This document shows, piece by piece, positions 35,093 through 43,887 of a stretch of DNA of 64,000 nt (positions within the stretch are counted from its first letter, which is position 1; the number at the start of each line of letters is the position of its first letter). Position numbers and translations under genes: made by a program. The notes beneath the pieces were generated by a model. The model worked only from the letters and a program-made list of their open reading frames with translations, had not been told where the DNA came from and made no database searches. The stretch is from Actinomycetes bacterium (GTDB lineage Bacteria; Actinomycetota; Acidimicrobiia; Acidimicrobiales; Palsa-688). Location of the stretch: assembly GCA_021787365.1 (NCBI GenBank), contig JAJYMB010000031.1:1-64000 (forward strand), in the 5' to 3' direction.

Positions 35093-37849
35093 CTACGGTC
35101 TCTCGCCGGCGCCGTCCCCGGGCACCCCGGTGCCTTTCGCGGCCCCGTCTTTCCGGGCTGGCCGAGGCGTCCGGGCCGAGCCCCACTCCTCCTCGTCCCT
35201 GCTCCCGAGGTCGGGTACGCCGCGCGGCCCCGACGACGAATAGTACGAGGGCACGAGCAGCCCTGTGCACTGCTGGGCTGGGAGCGGCTTGGACAGGTAG
35301 TAGCCCTGCGCGGAGTGGCAGCCGAGGGCGGCGAGGCGTTCCAGGGTCCGCTTGTCCTCGACGCCTTCGGCGGTGGCCACCTTGTCGAGCCCCTGGGCGA
35401 GCTGGATGATCGAACGTACGACCGCCTCGTCATCCTCGGCCTGGCACATGTCGGAAACGAAGCTCCTGTCTATTTTCACCTCGTCAAAGGGCAGGTCCCG
35501 AAGCCTGGAGAGCGACGAGTAGCCGGTGCCGAAGTCGTCGATCGAAAGCCGCACGCCCAGCCCGGACAGGTCGCTCAGGACCTCGTGGCCGGCGTCGGAA
35601 GTCACAGAGGATTCGGTCAGTTCGAGGCGGAGGGCACCCGGCGCGAGCTGCCAGCGGGACAGGAGGCCTTGGACCCGTTCGACCAGGTCCGGTGCGGCCA
35701 GGCTACGGGCCGAGAGGTTGACGGCGACCGCGAGGCCGGGGACGACCTCGCGCCACTGCTTCAGCTGAGAGAGCGCCGCGTCGAGGGCCCACCACGTCAG
35801 CGAGTCGATCAGGCCACTGCGTTCGGCGACCGGTATGAACTCGTCCGGCCCGATCGGCCCGTACTGGTCGTGCGACCAGCGAGCGAGCGCCTCGAAGCTG
35901 ATGACCTCGCCGCTCGCGACCTCGATCACAGGCTGGTAATGAAGTTGGAGCTCACCGGCCTCGAGCGCTTTGCGTAGCTCGGTCGCCAGGCTGAGGCGCC
36001 GGAGCGAAGAGGAGTCCGAAGCGGCCTCGTACATGCTGGCGCCGCCCCCGTAGCTCTTGGCCCGGTACATGGCCACGTCCGCCTTGCGCAGCAGCCGGCC
36101 GGCATTGGTATGGCGGGCCGTCTCGATCACCACACCGACGCTCGCCCCCACCGCCAAGTCGAAGTTGTCGATCGTCATCGCACGGCTGGCCACGGCCACC
36201 ATCTCCTCGGCCTTGGCCAGGCACTCCTCGTCGCTCGGAGCGTCTTCCAGCACGATGACGAACTCGTCGCCACCGAGGCGGGCCACAAGCGCCTTCGGCC
36301 CGCTGAAGCCCTCCAGCCGCCGGCCCACCTCGACCAGCATGGCGTCGCCCACCCGGAAGCCGAGCGTCTCGTTGACCTGCTTGAAGCCGTCGAGGTCGAG
36401 CAGGAGCAGCCCCACCCTGGCTCCTTCTGCGGCCTCACGGATGGCCCTTTCGAGCCTCTGGGAAAAGTTGGCCCGGTTGGGAAGGCCGGTCAGTCCGTCG
36501 TGGTACGCCTCGTACATGCGCGCAGACGACTCGCGACGGAGCCTATCCATGATCCCCGTGCGCTTCAGCACCATCTCGGCGTTGGCGGCCACGGTCTCCA
36601 GGAGCTTCACGTCCTCGTCACCGAAGCCCTCGTGGGCGTACGGGCGGTCGCCTACCAGCAGGTACCCCGGGATCGCCCCCGTGGGAGACAAAGGCACCGC
36701 CACCGCGTCGCGCATGCCATCAGCAGCTAGGGCCCGGCGTAACACGGGGTCCTCGTTGCTGCGCCGCACCACGAGCGCCCCCCTCTCGGTGACGAGGGGC
36801 GCCAACCCGCCGGCGATGGGGCCCTCCTCGTAGGTCGCCGGCCCGTCACCCGAAAGCGTCCAGCGCAGGGCCATGCCGTCCAACGGGCGGCGCAGCGGGG
36901 CCATGAGCGAGGCCTTGCTGGCGGTCAGCAGCTTGCGGGCCTCCTCCAAGATCGCCGGCACCAACTCGGCCTCGCCGCCATCCGAGGAGGCCATAGCCCC
37001 GATGTGCCTGAACACCTCCTTCACCGTCCTGTCCTGGTGCTGCGCCCGAGCCACCAACCGCCGGCCGATCGTGAAGGCCGCCAACGTGCCGGCGAGCAGG
37101 ACGGTGGCCAGTGCGGAGGACCAGACGAGGGTGATCCCGATGATGGCGCCGGCGGAGTTGACGACAACGTCGATGCCGAGTTGGACCACTGTCTCCTTCA
37201 GCGGCACCCGGCTGTGGAAGCCCCTGAGCCACACCCAATAGCCGAGGGCCAAGGCCACGTCGACGGTCGCCAAGACCAGGAGCGCGATAGCAACGGCCAA
37301 CCAACCCCGCTCGCTCACCAGCTTGGCCCGGCCGAGGACATCGTGGCACACGATGATCGCCAGGCTCAGCGCCAGCACGGCCTTGGTCGAGGTCATGGCC
37401 TTCTTCGGCATCGGGCGCGGGTGCTGGAGATTGGCAACGAAGTTGCCGCTGAAAACGGCCAGCAGGGCACCGAGGGGCGAGAGGAAGGCGACCCCGATCA
37501 TGCAGGCCACGCCGTCAGGCACCAGATGAAGGCTGAAAGTCCTGGTTCTGATCGGGAAGCCCTGGTAGACGGCGAACCACTCGGCCAGCGCCACGAGGGG
37601 CCAGAGCCACAGGCGCTCGCCACCCGCCGCCTTGAGCGCTGCCAGCTTCCAGACGTACAAGCCGGCCGTGGCAGCCACCACCGCGGGGACAGGGGCCCAG
37701 GAGCGCCACAGCTCCGAGCGCCTGCCACGGTCCTTTGTCTCTGCAACCTTCGTTTCGGTCTTCACTCGCCGCCCCGGCTCCCGGACACTCTCCTTTACAG
37801 GTTTCGGGCCATCTGCACTCTCCCTGAAGTTCCCTCCGTTGTGACGCAT
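35093..37849 (-). CDS. Membrane GAF-GGDEF-EAL protein (c-di-GMP turnover)
   Basis: A 918-residue signalling enzyme. Five to seven hydrophobic helices fill about residues 50-260, then a GAF-like domain (about 285-420), a GGDEF domain with intact LGGDEF, and an EAL domain with FEALARW, DDFGTGYSS, KIDRSFV and the TAEGVE motif. Both the cyclase and phosphodiesterase site residues appear present, so either activity is possible. The membrane part should sense an unknown signal. A 55-residue disordered tail ends the protein. No good ribosome binding site precedes ATG 37849. c-di-GMP could link it to the nearby pilus operon, which is inference. Confidence 0.92.
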   Translation of the reverse strand: MRHNGGNFRESADGPKPVKESVREPGRRVKTETKVAETKDRGRRSELWRSWAPVPAVVAATAGLYVWKLAALKAAGGERLWLWPLVALAEWFAVYQGFPIRTRTFSLHLVPDGVACMIGVAFLSPLGALLAVFSGNFVANLQHPRPMPKKAMTSTKAVLALSLAIIVCHDVLGRAKLVSERGWLAVAIALLVLATVDVALALGYWVWLRGFHSRVPLKETVVQLGIDVVVNSAGAIIGITLVWSSALATVLLAGTLAAFTIGRRLVARAQHQDRTVKEVFRHIGAMASSDGGEAELVPAILEEARKLLTASKASLMAPLRRPLDGMALRWTLSGDGPATYEEGPIAGGLAPLVTERGALVVRRSNEDPVLRRALAADGMRDAVAVPLSPTGAIPGYLLVGDRPYAHEGFGDEDVKLLETVAANAEMVLKRTGIMDRLRRESSARMYEAYHDGLTGLPNRANFSQRLERAIREAAEGARVGLLLLDLDGFKQVNETLGFRVGDAMLVEVGRRLEGFSGPKALVARLGGDEFVIVLEDAPSDEECLAKAEEMVAVASRAMTIDNFDLAVGASVGVVIETARHTNAGRLLRKADVAMYRAKSYGGGASMYEAASDSSSLRRLSLATELRKALEAGELQLHYQPVIEVASGEVISFEALARWSHDQYGPIGPDEFIPVAERSGLIDSLTWWALDAALSQLKQWREVVPGLAVAVNLSARSLAAPDLVERVQGLLSRWQLAPGALRLELTESSVTSDAGHEVLSDLSGLGVRLSIDDFGTGYSSLSRLRDLPFDEVKIDRSFVSDMCQAEDDEAVVRSIIQLAQGLDKVATAEGVEDKRTLERLAALGCHSAQGYYLSKPLPAQQCTGLLVPSYYSSSGPRGVPDLGSRDEEEWGSARTPRPARKDGAAKGTGVPGDGAGERP

Positions 37850-37865
37850 TGCGCAAAACCCGAAC

Positions 37866-37895
37866 TTGACGCCAAACCAGAAAACCTGGCAATAT
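37866..37895 (+). promoter_or_regulatory. Sigma-70-type promoter, probably leaderless
   Basis: TTGACG (37866-37871), 18 bases, CAATAT (37890-37895). Transcription would start at about 37902-37904, which is the ATG of a small ORF, so the message would be leaderless. It overlaps the upstream region of the divergent GGDEF-EAL gene. Confidence 0.5.
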
Positions 37896-37903
37896 CGGAA
37901 GCG

Positions 37904-38014
37904 ATGAAACTGCGGCAGCTAGTGCGGAACGGGGCAGAGGAGCGATCCACGGCTTGCCACTTGCTGCTCGCGGCGAGGGGAGGTGCACCCATGCGTACCG
38001 TTACCTGCGACTGA
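37904..38014 (+). CDS. Possible leaderless 36-residue small protein
   Basis: ATG 37904 to TGA 38014 encodes 36 residues (MKLRQLVRNGAEERS at the start, MRTVTCD at the end) with two cysteines. The start coincides with the predicted transcription start of the promoter at 37866. A perfect 9-base hairpin follows 26 bases after the stop. It is not recognised as a known family. It could be a small protein or leader peptide, or the promoter could drive an untranslated RNA. Confidence 0.3.
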   Translation: MKLRQLVRNGAEERSTACHLLLAARGGAPMRTVTCD

Positions 38015-38040
38015 ACTCACCAAATCGACGTTTGAGCTGT

Positions 38041-38064
38041 GAGCCGAGGTTGGTGCCTCGGCTC
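38041..38064 (+). terminator. Strong hairpin without T-run
   Basis: GAGCCGAGG-TTGGTG-CCTCGGCTC is a perfect 9-base stem with a 6-base loop, downstream of the 36-residue ORF. There is no T-run, so it is a possible intrinsic terminator of the GC-rich type or an mRNA 3' end structure. Confidence 0.4.
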
Positions 38065-38230
38065 TGACCGCGTTCGCCAATCTTTCCACCGCGAGCCCCC
38101 TTACCGTCGGGTCCCCCGCCCCTCCAAGGTGCGCGGGCCAGTGCTGTGGGTCTTGTCTCGCCCCCGCCACCTGGACAAACTTCTGGCACTCCGTCTGTGC
38201 CGCCCTCTTGCCCGCTCAACTCCGGCCGCC

Positions 38231-38330
38231 GACTTGCTACCCGCCGGCGCAGCGCTCCGGCCGCCGGCTTGCCTTCCCGGCGCCGCGTTCCCGCCGCCCG
38301 CTTGCCTTCCCGGCGCCACATCTCCGGCCC
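38231..38330. repeat. Imperfect tandem repeat of about 33 bp
   Basis: Two near-copies of GCTTGCCTTCCCGGCGCC plus following sequence (38267 and 38300), with a weaker third copy starting at 38231. They lie in the non-coding region upstream of the HNH gene. The gap 37850-38500 otherwise holds the small ORF, a hairpin and the LexA box. Confidence 0.6.
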
Positions 38331-38475
38331 AGGACGGACCTCCCCCTCCAGCCATCCTTCGGCACTCCACCGTGCCTGCCGCTGTGCCTGCCGCCGGCGT
38401 CGTGCTGCACCCTTGCCCTGCCCCCGAGCAAGGAGTCCCGTATGCCCAAAAAGCTACAAATTGTGCCGGAAGGGC

Positions 38476-38491
38476 TCGAACGCGTGTACGA
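38476..38491 (+). promoter_or_regulatory. LexA (SOS) box
   Basis: TCGAAC-GCGT-GTACGA matches the actinobacterial LexA box TCGAAC-N4-GTTCGA at 11 of 12 positions. It ends 9 bases before the ATG of the HNH gene, a position where bound LexA would block transcription or initiation. Mycobacterial DUF222/HNH (13E12-type) genes are known members of the SOS regulon. Confidence 0.7.
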
Positions 38492-38500
38492 TGAGAACCA

Positions 38501-39679
38501 ATGGCGCCAGCGGTGGCAGACCTCGTGGAGATGGTGGACGGCCTCGTCATCTCGCCCGAGCCGGGCGACCTCGAAGCTGCCCTCGGAGCGATCGACCGCC
38601 TGCAGGCCAAAGTCTCTTACGCCCTCGAGGCCTTCGACCTGAAGGAGGGCTGGAAGGAGGACGGCTCGCTCTCCCTCACCGCCTGGCTCGCCCACCATGG
38701 CCGGCGCACCCGCCGGGAGGCCCACCGCGAGGCGCTGGCTGCCAAACGACTGGCGGCCCTGCCCGCGACCCGCTTCGCCTGGGAGGAGGGCAGGCTCTCG
38801 TCTGGGCAGGTGGACGCGGTCATGGCCAACCTCTCCGAGCACCACCTCGGGCTCTACGCCGAGCAGGAAGAAGGGCTCGTGGAGGCCCTGGACGAGCTCT
38901 CGGCGACCGAGACGGCAGCTGCCGTGCGCCACTGGAGGCTCCGGGCAGAGGCCCTCGACGACAACCCACCTCCTCCTGAGCGCCCAAGCGAGCTCCACCT
39001 GTCGAGGACCCTGGAGGGCCGGCGGGAGATTTCGGGCCACCTGCGCCCCGAGGACGCCGCCATCGTGGAGGCTGCCCTTGCGGAGGCTGCCCAACAGCCG
39101 GCACCTGGCGAGGGAGGCAAGCGCTCCTCCGAGCTGCGGGCCGACGCCCTCATTGACATTTGCAGGTGGTTCCTCGCCAACCGGGAGCGCCACCCCGCCG
39201 GCTCGCGGGTCCGGCCCTACCTAAACGTCGTGGTGGACCTCGAGGACCTCGACGGCGGTGGCCCTGGGCAGATGGCCGACGGGACCTGGGTCCCTCCCGA
39301 CGTAGTCTCCTGGCTCTCCTGCGACTGCGAGCTCCACCGGATCGTCTTGGCGGGGCGCTCGGCCGTGCTCGACTACGGGAGGGCCACCCGCACCATCCCC
39401 TCGTCGCTTTGGTCCGCCCTCGTCGTGCGTGACTCCCACTGCCGCCACCCGGGCTGTGACCGCCCGCCGGCCTGGTGCGAGGGCCATCACGTCGTGCACT
39501 TCTCCAAGGGCGGGCCGACCAGCCTTTCCAATGTCGTGCTGGCCTGCGCCCGCCACCACCATTTGTGGCACCAACCCGGCTGGTCGCTTACGCTCAGCGC
39601 GGACGGCACCCTCACGATCGTGACGCCATGGAGTACGACGCTGGTCAGCAGGCCCCCACCGCGCTGGGCGCCCACGTGA
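38501..39679 (+). CDS. DUF222 / HNH endonuclease domain protein
   Basis: A 392-residue protein of the 13E12 repeat family. The DUF222 helical domain covers about residues 20-270. The HNH nuclease-like domain is near the end (CRHPGCDRPPAWCEGHHVVH, then SNVVLACARHHHLWH) with a zinc-binding Cys pair, the GHH and the closing His. Such genes occur in many copies in actinobacterial genomes. A LexA box lies immediately upstream, so DNA damage should induce it. Its biochemical role is not established; nuclease action in repair or mobility is inference. Confidence 0.88.
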   Translation: MAPAVADLVEMVDGLVISPEPGDLEAALGAIDRLQAKVSYALEAFDLKEGWKEDGSLSLTAWLAHHGRRTRREAHREALAAKRLAALPATRFAWEEGRLSSGQVDAVMANLSEHHLGLYAEQEEGLVEALDELSATETAAAVRHWRLRAEALDDNPPPPERPSELHLSRTLEGRREISGHLRPEDAAIVEAALAEAAQQPAPGEGGKRSSELRADALIDICRWFLANRERHPAGSRVRPYLNVVVDLEDLDGGGPGQMADGTWVPPDVVSWLSCDCELHRIVLAGRSAVLDYGRATRTIPSSLWSALVVRDSHCRHPGCDRPPAWCEGHHVVHFSKGGPTSLSNVVLACARHHHLWHQPGWSLTLSADGTLTIVTPWSTTLVSRPPPRWAPT

Positions 39680-39771
39680 AACGCGCTCACCACTCGCCCG
39701 GCCGGTCTCCGCCAAGGGCAGTGCCTCCGCTGTGAAGCTGAGCCGCTCGGCCGCGTTCCGGAAAGCCGCGC

Positions 39772-42700
39772 TCACCACTCCCCCGGCCGGCCGCCGGCGA
39801 AGCTCTCCACGGCCGTGTAGCTCCGCCATACCTCCCAGCTTTCCCGCTGCGGCTCCTGCAACGGGTGGATGCGCTGGCGGAGGACCAGCTTCAGCCGCCG
39901 GTAGACATCGTCGACCTTGGCCGGCCGACCCTCGCGGCCGAGCGCATGCATCCAGAGACGGAACAGTTCTTCCCGGGTCGGCTCCAAGCTCAGCCCCTTG
40001 TCCACCGCCCAGTACACGGTTGGGAAGTCGCCGGCCTCCAAGGCGAGCTCCCCTAGGTCCTGGGCCACGTCGACGGCCTTGGCCGCAAGCGTCATGTCGA
40101 GGTGCTCGCTCGCCACCCACTCGAAGAACTGGCTGGCCAACGCGCCCCCGAACGGCTCTCCTCGGACCAGTTCCAGGGCGGCTCGAAGGTGAACGGCGGC
40201 TTCCTCGCCGTGCCGGCTGCGGGCCATGGACACGTGCTCATCGAAGCGCGCCCAGTCCGAGCCGACCTCGCTCGAGAGGCGGTACCCCTGTGGCCCGAGT
40301 ACCAGGCGCTCTTTCCCATTCGTCCCATAGCCGAGGACAGCTCGTGCCCGTGACACTGCGTTCATGACCGTTTTGCGCTGCGGGCCTCCGTAGTTCTCCT
40401 TCGTCGCGTCAAGGGGCCACAACGCGCTCGCCAACTCTTCTGCCGGCACCGGGCGCGGGTGCGCCGCCAGGTACGCCAGCACGCCGAGCGCCGCCATGAT
40501 CCTCGAACTGCCGACGGCCTCCATGTCACCTCCCACCACGTCCACCGGGCCGAGAAGGCGGATCTCCACCTCGTGGCGCTCGAGCCGGGCCGCGGCGCCA
40601 ACAGAGGCCCCATTGCCGTTCGTCGCTCCCGTAGTGATATCTACGAGCCTCTCCTCGCTTGGGCCACCCACTGCCTCACTCAGCAACGCAACCTCCTCAG
40701 CGTCAAAAGCACTCACCAGTTCGACTCGTAATTCCTCGGTTGCCGCCGCCTCTCCGCCTCCACCGTCAAGTTCCTGCGCCACGTTCGGCTCGCCGTCGCC
40801 GTCCAAGGGCTCTAGCGACCCCGTGTCGCCACGGAGGGCCCCGTCAGTGGACGGGGCCCTTTCGGCGAGCTGAGTTACCTCGCCGGCCGGGCCATAGAGC
40901 ACAGCCCTCGAGCTGCCTTCCAGTGAGAGCCTCCAGGTGGCCCCGTCCACGGGGCCTGCCACCACCAGGGCTACGCCGCTTTGCTCGGGCACCGCCGCTT
41001 CGCCCAAGCACCGAAGGGCATCCGCGGGGGTACCAGCAAATGCAATGGCGACATTGGGCAGCGCCTCGCATGCGACGGCCCGGACCGTGGATAGAGAAGC
41101 TGCTCCAGCCAGTTCCTGGCGCGCCGTGGCCATGCCGTCGAGCTTCTCGGCGAGGTCCATGGCCGCCGCCGGCTCGACATGCTGCACGCGGCCCGGAAGC
41201 CCGGCCAAAAGGGGGTGCTCCCCGACTGCGTACAACCCACCCAGCATCTCGTCAGCCCAGGGCTGGGTGGCGAGCTGGAGCGCGATGGCGGCCAGCGTGC
41301 CCCGCACCCGACCGGGAGGTCCTTCAACCGACAGCACTCCGGCGTGCTCCAGATTGAGCAGCACGGTGCTACCGTCCGCCTCGCCCACGGCGACCAGTGC
41401 CGGCCACGCCGGCCAGCGCTCGCTGGCCAGAGCCTCGAGGTCCTCGAGGCCGATGTCAGGGTCGAGGACGTGCACTGTTGCTTCGGGGTTGGGTGAGAAC
41501 CAGCCAAAACGCCCCGCCGGCGCCGGCGATAGCACGACCTCGAAGCCACCGGCGCCTACGCGCACCATGACGAGCGAAGGGACGCCCGCGGTGTTTCGCG
41601 AGATCTGCTGCGCCGGCGGCACCGCCTCGCCTCGCGAGCCGTCGCCTGCCTTCCACCACCGCTCGAAAGCGATGTCCTCAGCGCCGCCGGGCACGGGCAC
41701 GGGGACCCCGGGCACTTCGGGCGCGGGGATCGCCGAGTCGTCCGGGCCAGGACGACGGTCAGCCCGGTCCTCGGTGCCAGCTTCTCCTCTCGAGGCCGCC
41801 CCAGCCTCTCTCGACGCCGCCCCAGCCTGGCCATCTGCAGCGAGGTCGGCGTCCTCCGGCGGCAAAAGGCCAAATGTCCCTCCCGTAACGGCATCGCAGG
41901 CAGCCTGCTCCACCAGCGCCCCCAGGTACCGGAGGCCCAGGTCCACCCAACGCATCGCCTCTTCGGAAGCCACCGCCCGGGCACGCCGCTCCGCCGCCTG
42001 CACTGGGGGACGGTTGGGGCCGTATACACGTCCCCTCGGCCTGGCGTGAGCCCGCTCGCGGCGCGCCCTCTCGACCCGCCACACGACCCCGGCGGCTGCG
42101 ACAGCACCAAGGCCGGCCAACACCACCGACTCGGCGTCTCGGTGGCTTACCTGCTCCGTCGGGTGCCCGCCGGCACCCTTCGGTGGTGAGTGTTCCTCGG
42201 CGACCGCGCCTTTCTCTTTGCCTGTGCCGTGCGGGGCCACAACCGCAAATCCGGGTCCCGGGTGTTCCGCGCGGCTCGTTTCGGGCGGCGCGGCCGAGCG
42301 TTCGCCGGCGTGGCCGTCTGGCCCTTTCCGCGATGCAGCGCTCTGACTTGGCGGCCTCACGCCCCGGACCGCGCTGTGCGCCGCAGAACCAGCCGGCGCT
42401 GCATGGTGCGCCGGCGCTGCCTGGTGGCCCGACGCTGCGGCGTGCGCGGGCGTTGTGCCATTTGCCGGCACTCCCCTCGTTGACGACGACCTTTGCGCTT
42501 CCCGCCGGCCCGTCGCGGCCGCGTCCCCGTTGGCCTGCGGTCTTTCGCCCGGCGTCACCCCGACGCCCTGTGCTTCCGCGCCCGCCGCGGTCCCGTTGCC
42601 CGGTGGTTCTCCCCCGGCCTCCGTTCCATTGGCATGCGCTGCCCCCCTGGGCCCTTTTTCGTGCGCTTCGGGCTTTCCAGCCGCCGGCCCAGACCGGCCG

Positions 42701-43887
42701 ACATTTATACGCGCCTCCGAGCCGCTGACCGTCTCCCCTCTGCCCGTTGCTGCGCAGGTCTCGCCATGGGTGCCCTTATCCCCGCTCTCCGCCCGGGCGG
42801 GAGGTTTGCTGGCCACCTTGGTGCTTGCGCGGGCGTCGTTGTCAGCACCCTGCGTTGCAGGGTTGGCAACACTTTCACCGTTGGGTACCCCAAGCCCTTC
42901 CCCACGCATGCCACCGTGGTACGCCGCGGTGGTTTCGCCCACTACGATCGTGCCGACAGCGCTTTGGGGCATTACCAGGACCCATCCGGGGTATATCCAG
43001 TGGTCGTCCACCAGGGCCAGGCCGTCTGGTTGAGGGCGCCCATAATTGAGCGCCTCGATCTCGGTGTCCAAGCGCCAGTCCCCGAGGTAACGCTGCGCTA
43101 TTACGGACAAACAGTCCCCGGGCTGCACGACGACAACCTTCGTACCTTTGGGAAGGCCGGCAAAGCCGTTCTCTACGCTTGGGACGACCCCGTGCGTCGG
43201 CGCGAAGGCCGCCTTCGGCGGCGGCACGTGCTGGAGGTCGCCTGGGTGCGGGAAATGCCGGCCAACCGCCGTTGTGCTGACCCTCGCCATCGGGGCACCG
43301 ACCAGATCGTCGCTTGTGCGGCTCACCGGGTCGCTAGCGACCGGGTGCCGATGCCCCCCGGCGAGGGTTTTCGCCTTAGTGAAGACGATTCCCGGCGCCC
43401 TTGCGAGGCTCGTTGCCGTCACGCGCGCTGGCTGAGAGGGCGCACTCGTTGCAGCGACCGACCCCTGTGGCCCGGTGGACCGCACAAACGCAGTTGCCCT
43501 CGGAGCAGGTGACGCGAACGCACCGCCGACCGATGTGCCGATGGCCGACGCCGCCAGCGACGCCACCGCAACCGCGTCCACCACTCGCCGCACCCACGGG
43601 ATCGTCACTCGCCTCGATCGCCTGAGCAACCACTTGTGGCCGCTGAGGGCAGCTACCGCGTACAACAAGGTACTGAGCACGAGCCAACCCGAGATCGCGA
43701 GGCCCAGCAGCCGCACCAGCGCGCTCAGGGCTCTTGCGGGGCTCGTGGTGTCCAGCCACTGGCTGAAGTGCGCGAAATCTACCGACCCGAGCACCGGCCG
43801 GGACTCCCAGAAAAAGACCACCAGCGCGACCTCGCAGGCGAGAACTGCGCCAACATCGACATAGCTCCGCAGACGTGACCGTCGCAT
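39772..43887 (-). CDS. Giant membrane protein with LysM and SARP/BTAD domains
   Basis: A 1371-residue protein ending the Tad pilus operon. Three hydrophobic helices lie in the first 130 residues. A LysM motif follows near 250-305 (VVVVQPGDCLSVIAQRYLG...WIYPGWVLVMP), then a long Pro/Ala/Gly-rich stretch (about 320-590) and a fourth helix (VVLAGLGAVAAAGVVW). A large soluble region ends in a SARP-type winged helix (VEIRLLGPVDVVGG, ALGVLAYLAAHP) and a bacterial transcriptional activation domain of TPR-like helices. The layout places LysM outside and BTAD inside. It starts immediately after the GNAT gene stop, with GAGGAG upstream. Confidence 0.85.
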   Translation of the reverse strand: MRRSRLRSYVDVGAVLACEVALVVFFWESRPVLGSVDFAHFSQWLDTTSPARALSALVRLLGLAISGWLVLSTLLYAVAALSGHKWLLRRSRRVTIPWVRRVVDAVAVASLAASAIGTSVGGAFASPAPRATAFVRSTGPQGSVAATSAPSQPARVTATSLARAPGIVFTKAKTLAGGHRHPVASDPVSRTSDDLVGAPMARVSTTAVGRHFPHPGDLQHVPPPKAAFAPTHGVVPSVENGFAGLPKGTKVVVVQPGDCLSVIAQRYLGDWRLDTEIEALNYGRPQPDGLALVDDHWIYPGWVLVMPQSAVGTIVVGETTAAYHGGMRGEGLGVPNGESVANPATQGADNDARASTKVASKPPARAESGDKGTHGETCAATGRGETVSGSEARINVGRSGPAAGKPEAHEKGPRGAAHANGTEAGGEPPGNGTAAGAEAQGVGVTPGERPQANGDAAATGRREAQRSSSTRGVPANGTTPAHAAASGHQAAPAHHAAPAGSAAHSAVRGVRPPSQSAASRKGPDGHAGERSAAPPETSRAEHPGPGFAVVAPHGTGKEKGAVAEEHSPPKGAGGHPTEQVSHRDAESVVLAGLGAVAAAGVVWRVERARRERAHARPRGRVYGPNRPPVQAAERRARAVASEEAMRWVDLGLRYLGALVEQAACDAVTGGTFGLLPPEDADLAADGQAGAASREAGAASRGEAGTEDRADRRPGPDDSAIPAPEVPGVPVPVPGGAEDIAFERWWKAGDGSRGEAVPPAQQISRNTAGVPSLVMVRVGAGGFEVVLSPAPAGRFGWFSPNPEATVHVLDPDIGLEDLEALASERWPAWPALVAVGEADGSTVLLNLEHAGVLSVEGPPGRVRGTLAAIALQLATQPWADEMLGGLYAVGEHPLLAGLPGRVQHVEPAAAMDLAEKLDGMATARQELAGAASLSTVRAVACEALPNVAIAFAGTPADALRCLGEAAVPEQSGVALVVAGPVDGATWRLSLEGSSRAVLYGPAGEVTQLAERAPSTDGALRGDTGSLEPLDGDGEPNVAQELDGGGGEAAATEELRVELVSAFDAEEVALLSEAVGGPSEERLVDITTGATNGNGASVGAAARLERHEVEIRLLGPVDVVGGDMEAVGSSRIMAALGVLAYLAAHPRPVPAEELASALWPLDATKENYGGPQRKTVMNAVSRARAVLGYGTNGKERLVLGPQGYRLSSEVGSDWARFDEHVSMARSRHGEEAAVHLRAALELVRGEPFGGALASQFFEWVASEHLDMTLAAKAVDVAQDLGELALEAGDFPTVYWAVDKGLSLEPTREELFRLWMHALGREGRPAKVDDVYRRLKLVLRQRIHPLQEPQRESWEVWRSYTAVESFAGGRPGEW

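Noticed and set aside
34819-35409. 196-residue plus-strand ORF over the small RNA and GGDEF-EAL end
   Set aside because: Low-complexity Arg/Pro/Ser translation crossing a terminator and antisense to a certain gene.
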